DNA of 21,360 bases. Source: a virus. The notes beneath the pieces are model-generated. The model made no database searches. It had not been told where the DNA came from and saw nothing but the letters and a program-made list of their open reading frames with translations. The number at the start of each line of letters is the position of its first letter. Positions within the stretch are counted from its first letter, which is position 1. A program made the position numbers and the translations under genes. Positions 1-7,202 of this stretch are shown one piece after another. The stretch covers positions 1-21,360 of the IMG/VR virus record IMGVR_UViG_3300033571_002526; one strand, written 5' to 3'.

Positions 1-2
1 AC

Positions 3-257
3 GCTGAGGTGGTCGAGCGATGGGTGCCTGTTGTGCGCATACGGCGCGACTTCGCAGGCGTGATCGATATTCTGGCGTTAGGCGACGCCTGCGTGATCGG
101 CGTGCAGGCGACCAGCTACAGCAACACGTCCGCCAGGGTGCGCAAGATCGTGGAACACGAGAATTGGCCGATCCTGCAGCGGGCTGGCGTCAAGGTGCTG
201 GTTCATGGGTGGCGGAAGGTTAAAGGCAGATGGGAAGTCAGGGAGGTGGAGCTGTGA
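3..257 (+). CDS. Partial phage protein, possible PD-(D/E)XK nuclease fold (3' end only)
   Basis: The reading frame is open to the left edge of the window, so the true start lies upstream. A GTG at position 9 could be an internal start, but Ala-Glu before it continues the frame. The visible part has the pattern RRDFAGVIDILAL, then IGVQAT, a basic helix (SARVRKIVEHENWPILQRAG) and a final VHGWRK...WEVREVEL. A similar layout (D-hydrophobic-G-x-x-D, short loop, VQAT strand, helix, W..RE) recurs in small phage proteins that I associate with a Holliday-junction-resolvase or VRR-NUC-like nuclease fold. The usual acidic plus lysine pair is not clearly present here, with Gln in the VQAT strand, so catalysis is uncertain. 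It overlaps the next gene by 4 bases (GTGA), so the two are translationally coupled. Coding status is well supported; the function is a tentative inference. Confidence 0.6.
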   Translation, partial: AEVVERWVPVVRIRRDFAGVIDILALGDACVIGVQATSYSNTSARVRKIVEHENWPILQRAGVKVLVHGWRKVKGRWEVREVEL

Positions 258-583
258 TTGAGTACACCCGCGTGCGCTTGAGCCGATGGGGCCAGTGGTG
301 CCGGCACGGTAGCGCCCATCTTGGCTACCCAGCCAGCGCCGCATTTACCCACGCCGACGAGGGCGACCGCTGCGAATGGCAGGGCAAGGACATGCCGCCC
401 GACATTGCCGAGGTGGAGGAAATCGTCAGCCGCATGGCCTGGCCGCTGCGTCAGCCACTCGTGGTCGTCTACGCCAAGCCCGGCCCGCTGTGGCTGAAAG
501 CCGCATGGATGGGCATATCTCGCCGCACGCTCAAGCGACGATTGGCGACCGCCGAGAACTGGGTTCACTTGCAGTTGACTTAG
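254..583 (+). CDS. Q-like late antiterminator (Phage_antitermQ-type)
   Basis: The protein has 109 residues. The GTG at 254 was chosen because GGGAGG at 241-246 lies 7 bases upstream and the start overlaps the previous stop as GTGA; an ATG at 230 would lie before this ribosome binding site. An N-terminal LSRWGQWCR resembles the LxxWGxW opening of Q82/Q21-type antiterminators. The C-terminal half has a helix (AEVEEIVSRMAWPLRQPLVV), then VYAKPGPLWLKAAWMGISRR and TLKRRLATAENWV, the helix-turn-helix and AExWV tail typical of that family and also reminiscent of sigma region 4. Such proteins bind at the late promoter, load on paused RNA polymerase and make it ignore terminators. Context agrees: a promoter-like sequence overlaps the gene's 3' end, a terminator follows, and then the virion genes begin. 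Assignment rests on motif and context only; a generic HTH or sigma-like regulator is the alternative. Confidence 0.62.
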   Translation: MIEYTRVRLSRWGQWCRHGSAHLGYPASAAFTHADEGDRCEWQGKDMPPDIAEVEEIVSRMAWPLRQPLVVVYAKPGPLWLKAAWMGISRRTLKRRLATAENWVHLQLT

Positions 584-603
584 TGCCCCGTTTTTGGTAT
601 GAA
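575..603 (+). promoter_or_regulatory. Putative late promoter (pR'-like), extended -10
   Basis: TTGACT at 575-580 (5 of 6 to the -35 consensus) is followed after exactly 17 bases by TATGAA at 598-603 (4 of 6 to the -10), preceded by the extended -10 dinucleotide TG at 595-596. Transcription would start near 610. TATTGT at 610-615 is -10-like and sits at +1 to +6, where lambdoid late promoters carry the element that induces the sigma-dependent pause needed for Q loading. The -35 box lies inside the last codons of the Q-like gene. The hexamers are directly seen; promoter activity is inference. Confidence 0.6.
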
Positions 604-642
604 AGCCGCTATTGTGGTCTAGCTGTCACTACAGCGACACTG

Positions 643-670
643 CGCCCGCCTTGCGCGGGCGTTTTTGTTT
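643..670 (+). terminator. Intrinsic terminator after a short leader (tR'-like)
   Basis: The stem CGCCCGC (643-649) pairs perfectly with GCGGGCG (655-661) across a 5-base loop and is followed by TTTTTGTTT (662-670). It lies about 33 bases downstream of the predicted start at 610, so unmodified polymerase would make a leader RNA of about 60 bases. A smaller hairpin, GCTGT (622-626) with ACAGC (631-635), precedes it. The first virion gene begins 84 bases further on, so late expression would need read-through. The remaining gap up to 753 contains only a small palindrome, GGTAATTTACC at 701-711, of unknown meaning. Confidence 0.85.
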
Positions 671-753
671 CTACGCCCGCCCCGGCACACACTGCGTATC
701 GGTAATTTACCCAGGCCGGTATAGCGGGCACCTATTCACTGGACGACCGTTTA

Positions 754-3700
754 ATGCCAGCAAGCGTATTCCACGTACTGACGGCGACGACGCCGGACGA
801 TCCGTCGTTCGAGATTCGTCCGCAAGCGCATTGGAATGCTGCGCACGCCGTTACGCTGAACCTCAGCGGGACCGACATCTCGCAGGCATTCAGCAACGCG
901 GGCAACGTCAGCTTTGCGCTGGAGACCAACGGCCGCATTACCGCGTCGGCCAACGTCACCGCCGCGCCGTCGCCGGTCAATGTCACGGCAGGCACGACGA
1001 GCGGCAATCTTCAGACGATTGCCTTCAGCAACAGTAACGGCGTCAGCTTTGGCCTGAACGGCTCAACCGTCACGGCCAGCCACAATGGCATCACGTCGCA
1101 ATCCGTTCAGACGCAGAATCTTGTGTCGGTGCTCGGCAGCACTGGCAACATCAGTTTCGCCAACAGCAATGGGATCACGTTCGGCGGCAACGCCAGTACC
1201 ATCACGGCGTCGCACAATGGCCTGACCACGGCGGCTCAGTCGGATCACAGCCACGGCAACCCGACTCTCAATCTGACGAACCTGAGCGGCACGACCGCGA
1301 GCAACAGCGCAGGATTGACGCTTTCGCTGTCGGCAGCCGCACAATCTGTCCAGACTCAGAACCTGGTCAGCGTTCAAGGCTCGACCGGCAACATCAGCTT
1401 TTCCAACTCGAACGGCATTACGTTCGGGTTTAACGCGAGCACGATCACCGCTTCGCATAACGGGTTGACGACCGCCGCGCAGTCAAACCACAGCCACGGC
1501 AACCCGACGCTTGCACTCACCAATCTGTCAGGGACGACGGCCAGTAATAGCGCCGGCCTGACGCTCTCGCTTTCTGCCGCTGCGGGGGGCGGCGGTGCAG
1601 ATGGCTACAACATCCTTGCCGCGGGCACTCAGACCGCAGGCACCGCTACGACGGTCAACTTTGCGAACAGCAATGGCGTTACGTTTGGCATGTCGGGATC
1701 GTCGCAGATCACGGCATCGCACAACGGCATAACTTCACAGACGGCGCAGACGGTCGGCATCTACGGCACGTCGAACACAACGGGCCAGTCATCCAGCAGC
1801 ACGTATGACGCGCGCTCGCTGACGATTCGCGGCTATGGCGTGCTGTCGGTCGGCAACAGCAACGGGTCCATCCTGCTGTCTACGCCGGACCCGGTTGACT
1901 TCACGCAGCTTTCGGTTGGCGCGAGCAATGTCGGCAACACGGCAGGAAATACGGGCGTTGTCACGGGCCGCCTTGTGCTGGCGGGCGGCAACAATGTCAC
2001 GCTGAGCGGCAGCACCAATGCCGGCAGCATGACGCTGACCGTTTCTGCCGCCAACCAGACCAATCAGACGCTCGGGCTGTACCACAGCAACAACACCACA
2101 GGTCAGTCCTCAAGCAGCACCGTCGATGCACGCTCGATCACGTTTGTCGGCCAGGGCAACGTGTCGGTCGGCATGTCGGCTGGCAGCGTGCTCATCAGCG
2201 GCGGTACTGCTGCGGCAGCACCTGTCCAGATCAGCGCAGGTACGACCAGCGGCAACCTGTCTAACATTGTTTTCTCGAATTCAAACAACGTCAGTTTCGG
2301 TCTGAACGGCTCGACGATCACAGCGAGCCACAACGGGCTGACCACGGCTGCGTTGTCTAACCACTCGCACGGCGACCCGCAACTCAATCTCACCAACCTG
2401 TCGGGAACGACCGCATCGAATTCGGCTGGGCTGACACTGAGCCTGTCCGCTGCGGCTCAGTCGGTGCAGACTCAAAACTTGGTGAGCGTGCAGGGATCGA
2501 CGGGCAACATCAGCTTCTCGAACTCCAACGGGATCACCTTCGGGTTCAATGCCAGCACCATCACTGCGAGCCACAATGGCCTGACGAGCCAGAGCAACCA
2601 GGCTGTCAGCGCGGCCAACGGCTCCTATGCGTTCCAGACGTTAAGCTTCAGCAACGCGAACGGCGTTTCGTTCGGGACATCGGCGGGTTCGGCCATTACG
2701 GCAAGTCACAACGGCTTGACGACTGCGGCCCTGTCCGATCACTCGCATGGAAACCCGACGCTGAATTTGACTAACCTCTCGGGGACTACGGCGAGCAACA
2801 GCGCGGGATTCACCCTGTCCCTGTCGGCCGCTGCGCCAAGTGGTGGCGGCGTTGCGGTATCGGCCAACGGATCTTCGCAGAACGCGGGCACGGTGGTTTG
2901 GAGCAACAGCAACAACGTGTCGTTCGGCATGAACGGCTCGACGATCACGGCAACGGTCACGGTTCCCGCGCAGAGCAACCAGACGGGCGGCATCTATGCG
3001 GTCGGCAATACTACTGGTCAGTCTAGCAGCAGCACTTACGATCTACGTACCCTTAGCGTTGATGGGGCTGGCCTTGTCAGTGCTGGCTGGAGCAACGGTA
3101 CTCTCCGCATTTCTGGCACTCAGTCTAACCAGGCTTTCAGCGCGTCTGGTGGTTCATCTGCATTCCAGACTCTAGGGTTTGAGAACGCCAACGGTTTCAC
3201 GTTCAGCAACGTCGGTGGTTCGGTGCGTGGCTCGTACACGGTGCCCAGCGTTACGCAGTTCTTCAGCGCGACCAACACGACGTTCAACGGGGCCAACGTT
3301 TCTGGCTCGATGACGCTGAACACCAACGGACTGCAACTGTCTCTTTCGGCCGCTGCAGGGGGCGGAGGCGTCACGCCGGTTGCCTCGGCGTCCAACGGTT
3401 CGTTCAGCTTCACGACGATTGCTTTCTCGAACGCCAACAACGTCACGTTCGGTACGTCGGCTGGCAGCATCATCACGGCCAGCGTAGCGGCTCCCGGCGC
3501 TGCGGCTGAGAACAACGCTATTGCCCTGCTTGGTGTCAACACCTCGGGCAACACTACTGCTACTGGATCGACCATCGGGTGGTCGGGTGTTAACGTCACG
3601 CTGTCCGGCACCAACAACAGCCAAGTTGTCATCAGCGCGCCCGCAACCTCGTCACTGGTCGGCGTCAGCGGCGTGTCGGTCTCGACTAATGGCAGCACGA

Positions 3701-4332
3701 TCAGCGTCTACGATAACGGAACGTTTTCTGGATATTTCGAGCCTTATCTTGATCGAGAACTTTTGGCGGCTCAGATTGGCAACGCACAGTTGTTTGTGCA
3801 GCCGATGCGGCTTAAAAATCACGTTCAGTTCAACGAGATCATCCAGCCGATCAATTTCTCGAACGCCTCAAACTCGTCGAACAGCGCAACGTTGTCACTG
3901 TTGGTGGGCTTCTACACCCGCAACGCGAGTACGTTGTCGCTGGTCACGAGCGCGTCAAGCAGCTATGCCGTTACGGCGTCTGGCACTGTTGGCAGCTACT
4001 CGATCTTCGGCGGCCCGAGACATTACCCAATCCCGTTCACGAGCACTCTCACGAAGGGCGATTACTTCATCGGGCTCTTGTCGCGCACGACCACGGGTGG
4101 CGGTGCTGGCATGACATGGAGCAACTTCGTTGCTACCAACATCAACAGCGCCTACTCGGGCCGGTTCTCGTCAGCCAACAATGCGACGAACCAGTTTGTC
4201 ATGGGTCAAGGCTCGTATGCCACGACGACGACGGCCATTCCGTCCAGCATTGCGTTGTCTCAGATCAACGGTTCTGCAGCCGCCAACTTGCGGCCTGTCG
4301 TATACAAACTTGTCAGCGGCGATTTGAACTAA
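754..4332 (+). CDS. Repeat-rich tail fibre / receptor-binding protein
   Basis: The protein has 1192 residues and is extremely rich in Ser, Asn, Thr and Gly. The N-terminus (about 1-45) has RPQAHWNAAHAVT, a motif frequent at the start of phage fibre proteins (RPsxWNAxH), probably the virion-attachment end. Residues about 70-985 are beta-strand repeats such as NSNGVSFGLNGSTITASHNG, QSVQTQNLVSV...GSTGNISF, HSHGNPTLNLTNLSGTTASN and NTTGQSSSSTYDARSL, separated by glycine linkers (AAAGGGG). From about residue 990 the sequence changes to a non-repetitive domain of about 200 residues (starting near SGYFEPYLDRELLAAQ, including GGPRHYPIPF), which I infer to be the receptor-binding tip. There are no cysteines in the repeats and no signal peptide. 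The start has only a weak ribosome binding site (GGA at 741-743). The repeats are near-identical in protein but strongly divergent in codons. It is the first gene behind the leader terminator. A tail fibre is the likely role; a trimeric adhesin-like decoration is the alternative. Confidence 0.8.
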   Translation: MPASVFHVLTATTPDDPSFEIRPQAHWNAAHAVTLNLSGTDISQAFSNAGNVSFALETNGRITASANVTAAPSPVNVTAGTTSGNLQTIAFSNSNGVSFGLNGSTVTASHNGITSQSVQTQNLVSVLGSTGNISFANSNGITFGGNASTITASHNGLTTAAQSDHSHGNPTLNLTNLSGTTASNSAGLTLSLSAAAQSVQTQNLVSVQGSTGNISFSNSNGITFGFNASTITASHNGLTTAAQSNHSHGNPTLALTNLSGTTASNSAGLTLSLSAAAGGGGADGYNILAAGTQTAGTATTVNFANSNGVTFGMSGSSQITASHNGITSQTAQTVGIYGTSNTTGQSSSSTYDARSLTIRGYGVLSVGNSNGSILLSTPDPVDFTQLSVGASNVGNTAGNTGVVTGRLVLAGGNNVTLSGSTNAGSMTLTVSAANQTNQTLGLYHSNNTTGQSSSSTVDARSITFVGQGNVSVGMSAGSVLISGGTAAAAPVQISAGTTSGNLSNIVFSNSNNVSFGLNGSTITASHNGLTTAALSNHSHGDPQLNLTNLSGTTASNSAGLTLSLSAAAQSVQTQNLVSVQGSTGNISFSNSNGITFGFNASTITASHNGLTSQSNQAVSAANGSYAFQTLSFSNANGVSFGTSAGSAITASHNGLTTAALSDHSHGNPTLNLTNLSGTTASNSAGFTLSLSAAAPSGGGVAVSANGSSQNAGTVVWSNSNNVSFGMNGSTITATVTVPAQSNQTGGIYAVGNTTGQSSSSTYDLRTLSVDGAGLVSAGWSNGTLRISGTQSNQAFSASGGSSAFQTLGFENANGFTFSNVGGSVRGSYTVPSVTQFFSATNTTFNGANVSGSMTLNTNGLQLSLSAAAGGGGVTPVASASNGSFSFTTIAFSNANNVTFGTSAGSIITASVAAPGAAAENNAIALLGVNTSGNTTATGSTIGWSGVNVTLSGTNNSQVVISAPATSSLVGVSGVSVSTNGSTISVYDNGTFSGYFEPYLDRELLAAQIGNAQLFVQPMRLKNHVQFNEIIQPINFSNASNSSNSATLSLLVGFYTRNASTLSLVTSASSSYAVTASGTVGSYSIFGGPRHYPIPFTSTLTKGDYFIGLLSRTTTGGGAGMTWSNFVATNINSAYSGRFSSANNATNQFVMGQGSYATTTTAIPSSIALSQINGSAAANLRPVVYKLVSGDLN
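1099..1224 (+). repeat. Tail-fibre repeat, Q-block copy 1 (42 codons)
   Basis: This encodes QSVQTQNLVSV through ITASHNGL. It differs from the copies at 1342-1467 and 2458-2583 at three residues (Leu for Gln, Ala for Ser, Gly for Phe) and at many synonymous positions. Confidence 0.9.
1246..1341 (+). repeat. Tail-fibre repeat, HSHG-block copy 1 (32 codons)
   Basis: This encodes HSHGNPTLNLTNLSG followed by TTASNSAGLTLSLSAAA. It is the first of four copies of this block. A glycine linker or another block follows each copy. Confidence 0.9.
1342..1467 (+). repeat. Tail-fibre repeat, Q-block copy 2 (42 codons)
   Basis: It encodes exactly the same 42 residues as 2458-2583, yet 27 of the 42 codons differ, all synonymously (29 base differences), including one Ser TCG/AGC switch. 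Confidence 0.95.
1489..1584 (+). repeat. Tail-fibre repeat, HSHG-block copy 2 (32 codons)
   Basis: This is the second copy of the HSHGNPTL...SLSAAA block, with Ala replacing Asn in NPTLNL and many synonymous differences. It is followed by a GGGG linker. Confidence 0.9.
2362..2457 (+). repeat. Tail-fibre repeat, HSHG-block copy 3 (32 codons)
   Basis: This is the third copy (HSHGDPQLNLTNLSG...). It uses TCG/TCC serine codons at several positions where copies 1 and 2 use AGC. Q-block copy 3 follows directly. Confidence 0.9.
2458..2583 (+). repeat. Tail-fibre repeat, Q-block copy 3 (42 codons)
   Basis: Its protein sequence is identical to copy 2 (1342-1467) but the DNA is only about 77% identical. 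All 29 mismatches are silent. Confidence 0.95.
2740..2835 (+). repeat. Tail-fibre repeat, HSHG-block copy 4 (32 codons)
   Basis: This is the fourth copy, with one Leu to Phe change (AGFTLSLSAAA) and again synonymous divergence from the other three. A PSGGG linker follows. Confidence 0.9.
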
Positions 4333-5804
4333 TGGCTCTCTATCGCCAAGGCTCAAGTCTGTTGCGATTCGCCGGAGGTGGGCTGTTGTCGTCTGGAAGT
4401 GGCGGCAGCAGCGAAGTCACTCCGGTGCTCTATGCTTCACGCACCTCAGGCCCGGCTCCGCTTGCGGTCTATTTCGACGGTCTTGCCACTACCGCTGTCG
4501 ATGTCAGCGATCCTTGGCGAAACCTCGGGTACTACTTCGACTTTGACGACACTGGCGCTGGAACATGGACTAATAACGGTCGCTCAAAAAACACTGAGTA
4601 TGGTGGGCCGATTGCAGGCCATGTGTTCGAAACGCCTGGCACATATGAAGTGCTCATGTCCGCGCGTCGCTCGGACGGCGAGTGGGCGCAAGACAGTATA
4701 GAGATAACCGTGACTGACCCGGACACGGTGTTCTCAGGCACCAACACTATTTGTATCTCAACCGACACTAACACAACTGGGGCGCCTGCTGGCGCAACGC
4801 TGCTGACCAACCAGACGAGTTGGCCGACATGGCAGAGTAACCGGCGTTACTTGATTCGTGCCGGAAGGGATTATGAGTCGTTCGGCGGCATCGATGTTCC
4901 GCGCGGCGTGTCGAACGTCCAGATCGCTGCGTTCGGCAGTGGCGCTGATCCGATAGTCGCGTCAGCAACAGCGGCCTCTAGCGGCCCATACTCGGATTTC
5001 GGTCTTGCGTATCCAGAGAACGTTGTGTTCTCAGATTTGGACTGCACGGGCATTGTAGCTGGGACTGGGCCATATCGGAATGTTTTGTGGTTGCGGTGCA
5101 AGTGGAACGGCACGGCTGAACCCGGCGAAGGCATCCAGTTCGCTTACGACGCGGGATATAACGCGACAAGCGGCAACGACCAGTTGTTCTGGCCGGAGTG
5201 CATCTTTTTCGTGGACTGCGGACCTTCGGTAGCAGGGGAAAACGCGGGACTCTATGGGCATGGGATCGGTTACATGGTCATGGGGCACACAGCTCCGCGT
5301 GGCCCGCAGCACACCATGCGTCCATACAACATGCGCAAGTCTCTGATCGCGCATTGCGACTTTACAACGTTCGGTGGAAACCTCGTCATCAAGATGCAGG
5401 GTATCGGGACCAACTTTAGTGATTTTGGACGGTACCTACACCAAGACAGCGGCGGTGACCCATACGCTTACTACAATATCATTCGCGCTAATCAAATTCG
5501 TGACGACGACAACGATGGCATATGGGCTATTGCCGTGGCCCCTGAAAATGATGAAATAGGGTCAGGCGCGCAGTTGGTGCGAGACATCATCACCGAGGGA
5601 AACACGTATCACGGAAGTTGGATTAGCTCTTACGTGCGTGCGGGTAATCGCCTGACTCGTCGTGGGGATGGCGGGGCTGGTTACAATGCTGCCGCCAACG
5701 CCAGCAATTTCAACGTGAGACTTCCGGGTGGGGCGGGTGGTGCGAATGATGGCCCGTACTACGACGACGAAGCCGCTATCACGACTCAGCCGCCGTCGAG
5801 GTAA
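4332..5804 (+). CDS. Tailspike: PKD domain plus parallel beta-helix
   Basis: The protein has 490 residues. The ATG at 4332 overlaps the fibre stop by one base (TAATG); the frame is open further upstream, but those codons are antisense-quality sequence inside the fibre gene. A short N-terminal Gly/Ser-rich segment (1-28) may anchor it to the virion. Residues about 30-128 look like a PKD immunoglobulin-like domain: SGPAPLAVYFDG, YYFDFDD, then GHVFETPGTYEV and SIEITVTD. From about 150 to the end, strands and turns of the type IRAGRDYESFGGIDVPRG, VVFSDLDCTGI and DIITEGNTYHGSW suggest a right-handed parallel beta-helix of the pectate-lyase type common in phage tailspikes. The likely role is binding or cleaving a host surface polysaccharide. 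No catalytic residues can be assigned by eye. Base composition is less GC-rich than in the head genes, consistent with an exchangeable receptor-binding cassette. Confidence 0.75.
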   Translation: MALYRQGSSLLRFAGGGLLSSGSGGSSEVTPVLYASRTSGPAPLAVYFDGLATTAVDVSDPWRNLGYYFDFDDTGAGTWTNNGRSKNTEYGGPIAGHVFETPGTYEVLMSARRSDGEWAQDSIEITVTDPDTVFSGTNTICISTDTNTTGAPAGATLLTNQTSWPTWQSNRRYLIRAGRDYESFGGIDVPRGVSNVQIAAFGSGADPIVASATAASSGPYSDFGLAYPENVVFSDLDCTGIVAGTGPYRNVLWLRCKWNGTAEPGEGIQFAYDAGYNATSGNDQLFWPECIFFVDCGPSVAGENAGLYGHGIGYMVMGHTAPRGPQHTMRPYNMRKSLIAHCDFTTFGGNLVIKMQGIGTNFSDFGRYLHQDSGGDPYAYYNIIRANQIRDDDNDGIWAIAVAPENDEIGSGAQLVRDIITEGNTYHGSWISSYVRAGNRLTRRGDGGAGYNAAANASNFNVRLPGGAGGANDGPYYDDEAAITTQPPSR

Positions 5805-5807
5805 GCC

Positions 5808-6449
5808 ATGCCATCATTCGTTCAAATCGTCGGCCCGACTGATCCCGGATTCGTAACGACGGCCAACATAACCGTCACTTCGACCACTGCTGGTAACGCC
5901 ATTTGCGCGGTCATCAAGAACGGCAACAACGGCGATCCGACCAGTGTGACCTGTGGCGGCTCGGACTCTCTTAGCCTCGTTGATAGCTTCACTGACAGCG
6001 ACGGTAACCGGATGAGCGTCTGGGAAAAGCTCGACATCGTCGGTGGAAGCACTACTCTTTCCGTCACATGGAGCGGCGGCACGTTTGGAATCGCGATAGG
6101 GTTCGCTGAGCTTAGTAGTGTCGATTCTGCTGGCCCTATCCTCAATGCAACTGGGACCGGTGCAGATGTCACGGAGTCGTTCACAACCACAGTCGATGCT
6201 GCCGCAGCATTCGGCATAATTACGCAAGACGTTGTTGCGTACACGCTTACTGGTGATGCGGGATACACGGTCACTCCCGGCAGCGCAGCGTTCCAACATT
6301 TGATGTACGACGCCGATGTAGGTAGCGCGGGATCAAAAGACTTTGGCGCTACTTGGGGCGGCGGCCCCGCATGGGAGTTGATCGGCAGGGTATACTACCC
6401 GGCCAGCGGCGGAGGCGGCGGAAATTCTATTGCGTGGATTAGGGCTTAA
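5808..6449 (+). CDS. Beta-sandwich tail-associated protein, function unknown
   Basis: The protein has 213 residues. The ATG at 5808 has GAGG at 5798-5801, six bases upstream. The sequence is almost entirely beta-prone: TTAGNAICAVIKNG, then SDSLSLVDSF, MSVWEKLDIVGG, TTLSVTWSGG, IGFAELSSVD, ending in a GGGGG linker and NSIAWIRA. The alternation (AGNxI...V...SDSxG...W...TVTWSG...ExS) is typical of jelly-roll or lectin-like phage proteins that accompany fibres. It follows the tailspike by three bases and shares its lower GC, so it is probably part of the same receptor-binding module. It could be a carbohydrate-binding accessory protein or a spike chaperone. I recognise no named family. Confidence 0.65.
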   Translation: MPSFVQIVGPTDPGFVTTANITVTSTTAGNAICAVIKNGNNGDPTSVTCGGSDSLSLVDSFTDSDGNRMSVWEKLDIVGGSTTLSVTWSGGTFGIAIGFAELSSVDSAGPILNATGTGADVTESFTTTVDAAAAFGIITQDVVAYTLTGDAGYTVTPGSAAFQHLMYDADVGSAGSKDFGATWGGGPAWELIGRVYYPASGGGGGNSIAWIRA

Positions 6450-6464
6450 CTAGAGAGAGAGGGC

Positions 6465-7202
6465 ATGAAACCAGAGATCATCACGACACACGATCCGGGT
6501 TATCACAACGCGGACATTGCCAAGTCAACGCTTCGCGTCATTGAAGGCGGGTCATGGAAGAAACAGCGCGTCGTTGTCGTGCTGCCGGCAGCGGACACGA
6601 TTCCGAGCAAGGTGGCGCTGTCGCATTGGTCCCTGTCGTTCCCGCCGAACCAGTCAGTGCATCGCATGCTGGCAATGGGCCAGGAAGTGGGCGATGCGTA
6701 CAGCAACTGCATTGCCGAGATCCTTGCGCATCCTGACCTGAGCCAGTGGGAGTACCTGCTGACCATTGAGCACGACAACGTGCCGCCCTACGACGGCGTG
6801 GTAAAGCTCATCAAGCAAATGGAGAAGCACACTGAGTTTGCCTGCATCGGTGGCTTGTACTGGTGCAAGGGCTACGAGGGCTGCGCGCACATCTGGGGAG
6901 ACATCAACGACCCGGTGATGAACTTCAGGCCGCAGGCGCCTCGAGCCGGCGAACTTGTCGAGTGCTACGGCACGAGCATGGGCTTCAACCTGTGGCGGCT
7001 GTCCATGTTCAAGGACGAGCGGCTGCGCCGACCGTGGTTCAAGACGCTCGACGGCAGTGAAGGCACTGGCATCGGAACGCAGGATCTCTATTTCTGGGGG
7101 GACGCCCGCAAGTATGGCTACCGGTGTGCGGTAGATTGCAGCGTCCTGGTAGGACATTACGATCACACGGGCGCATTCGGCCCGAGAGGGATGACATGGT
7201 GA
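6465..7202 (+). CDS. GT-A-type glycosyltransferase
   Basis: The protein has 245 residues, with a purine-rich ribosome binding site (GAGAGAGGG) before the ATG. After a short N-terminal extension, residues 35-60 give a VVVVLPAADTIPSK strand and loop. LLTIEHDNVPPYDG follows, with E102-H103-D104-N105 in the place of the DxD metal/nucleotide-sugar motif. Then come FACIGGLYWCKG, a central ECYGTSMGFNLWRL and GIGTQDLYFWGDARKYGYRC, the order expected of a family-2-like GT-A fold. It would transfer a sugar from a nucleotide donor to an unknown acceptor. It lies between the spike cassette and a methyltransferase, and its stop overlaps the methyltransferase start. Candidate targets are host surface glycan, the fibre or spike, or other virion protein. 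The fold is fairly sure; donor and acceptor are unknown. Confidence 0.72.
   Translation: MKPEIITTHDPGYHNADIAKSTLRVIEGGSWKKQRVVVVLPAADTIPSKVALSHWSLSFPPNQSVHRMLAMGQEVGDAYSNCIAEILAHPDLSQWEYLLTIEHDNVPPYDGVVKLIKQMEKHTEFACIGGLYWCKGYEGCAHIWGDINDPVMNFRPQAPRAGELVECYGTSMGFNLWRLSMFKDERLRRPWFKTLDGSEGTGIGTQDLYFWGDARKYGYRCAVDCSVLVGHYDHTGAFGPRGMTW

Noticed and set aside
584-753. tRNA or small protein gene in the intergenic region
   Set aside because: No cloverleaf or T-loop consensus is visible, and frames crossing this region read through the terminator without a credible ribosome binding site.
754-3500. Repeats resembling a CRISPR array or DNA minisatellite
   Set aside because: Repetition is at the protein level within one long frame; DNA units differ at many silent positions and there are no constant-length spacers.
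4116-4331. N-terminal extension of the tailspike gene to an ATG at 4116
   Set aside because: It would overlap the end of the fibre gene by over 200 bases and adds Cys/Gln/Arg-rich nonsense; the ATG at 4332 has the TAATG overlap seen throughout this operon.
7124-7195. Upstream start for the methyltransferase gene at 7124
   Set aside because: The added residues are Arg-rich out-of-frame sequence of the glycosyltransferase gene, and the ribosome binding site GAGAGGG lies just before 7196.
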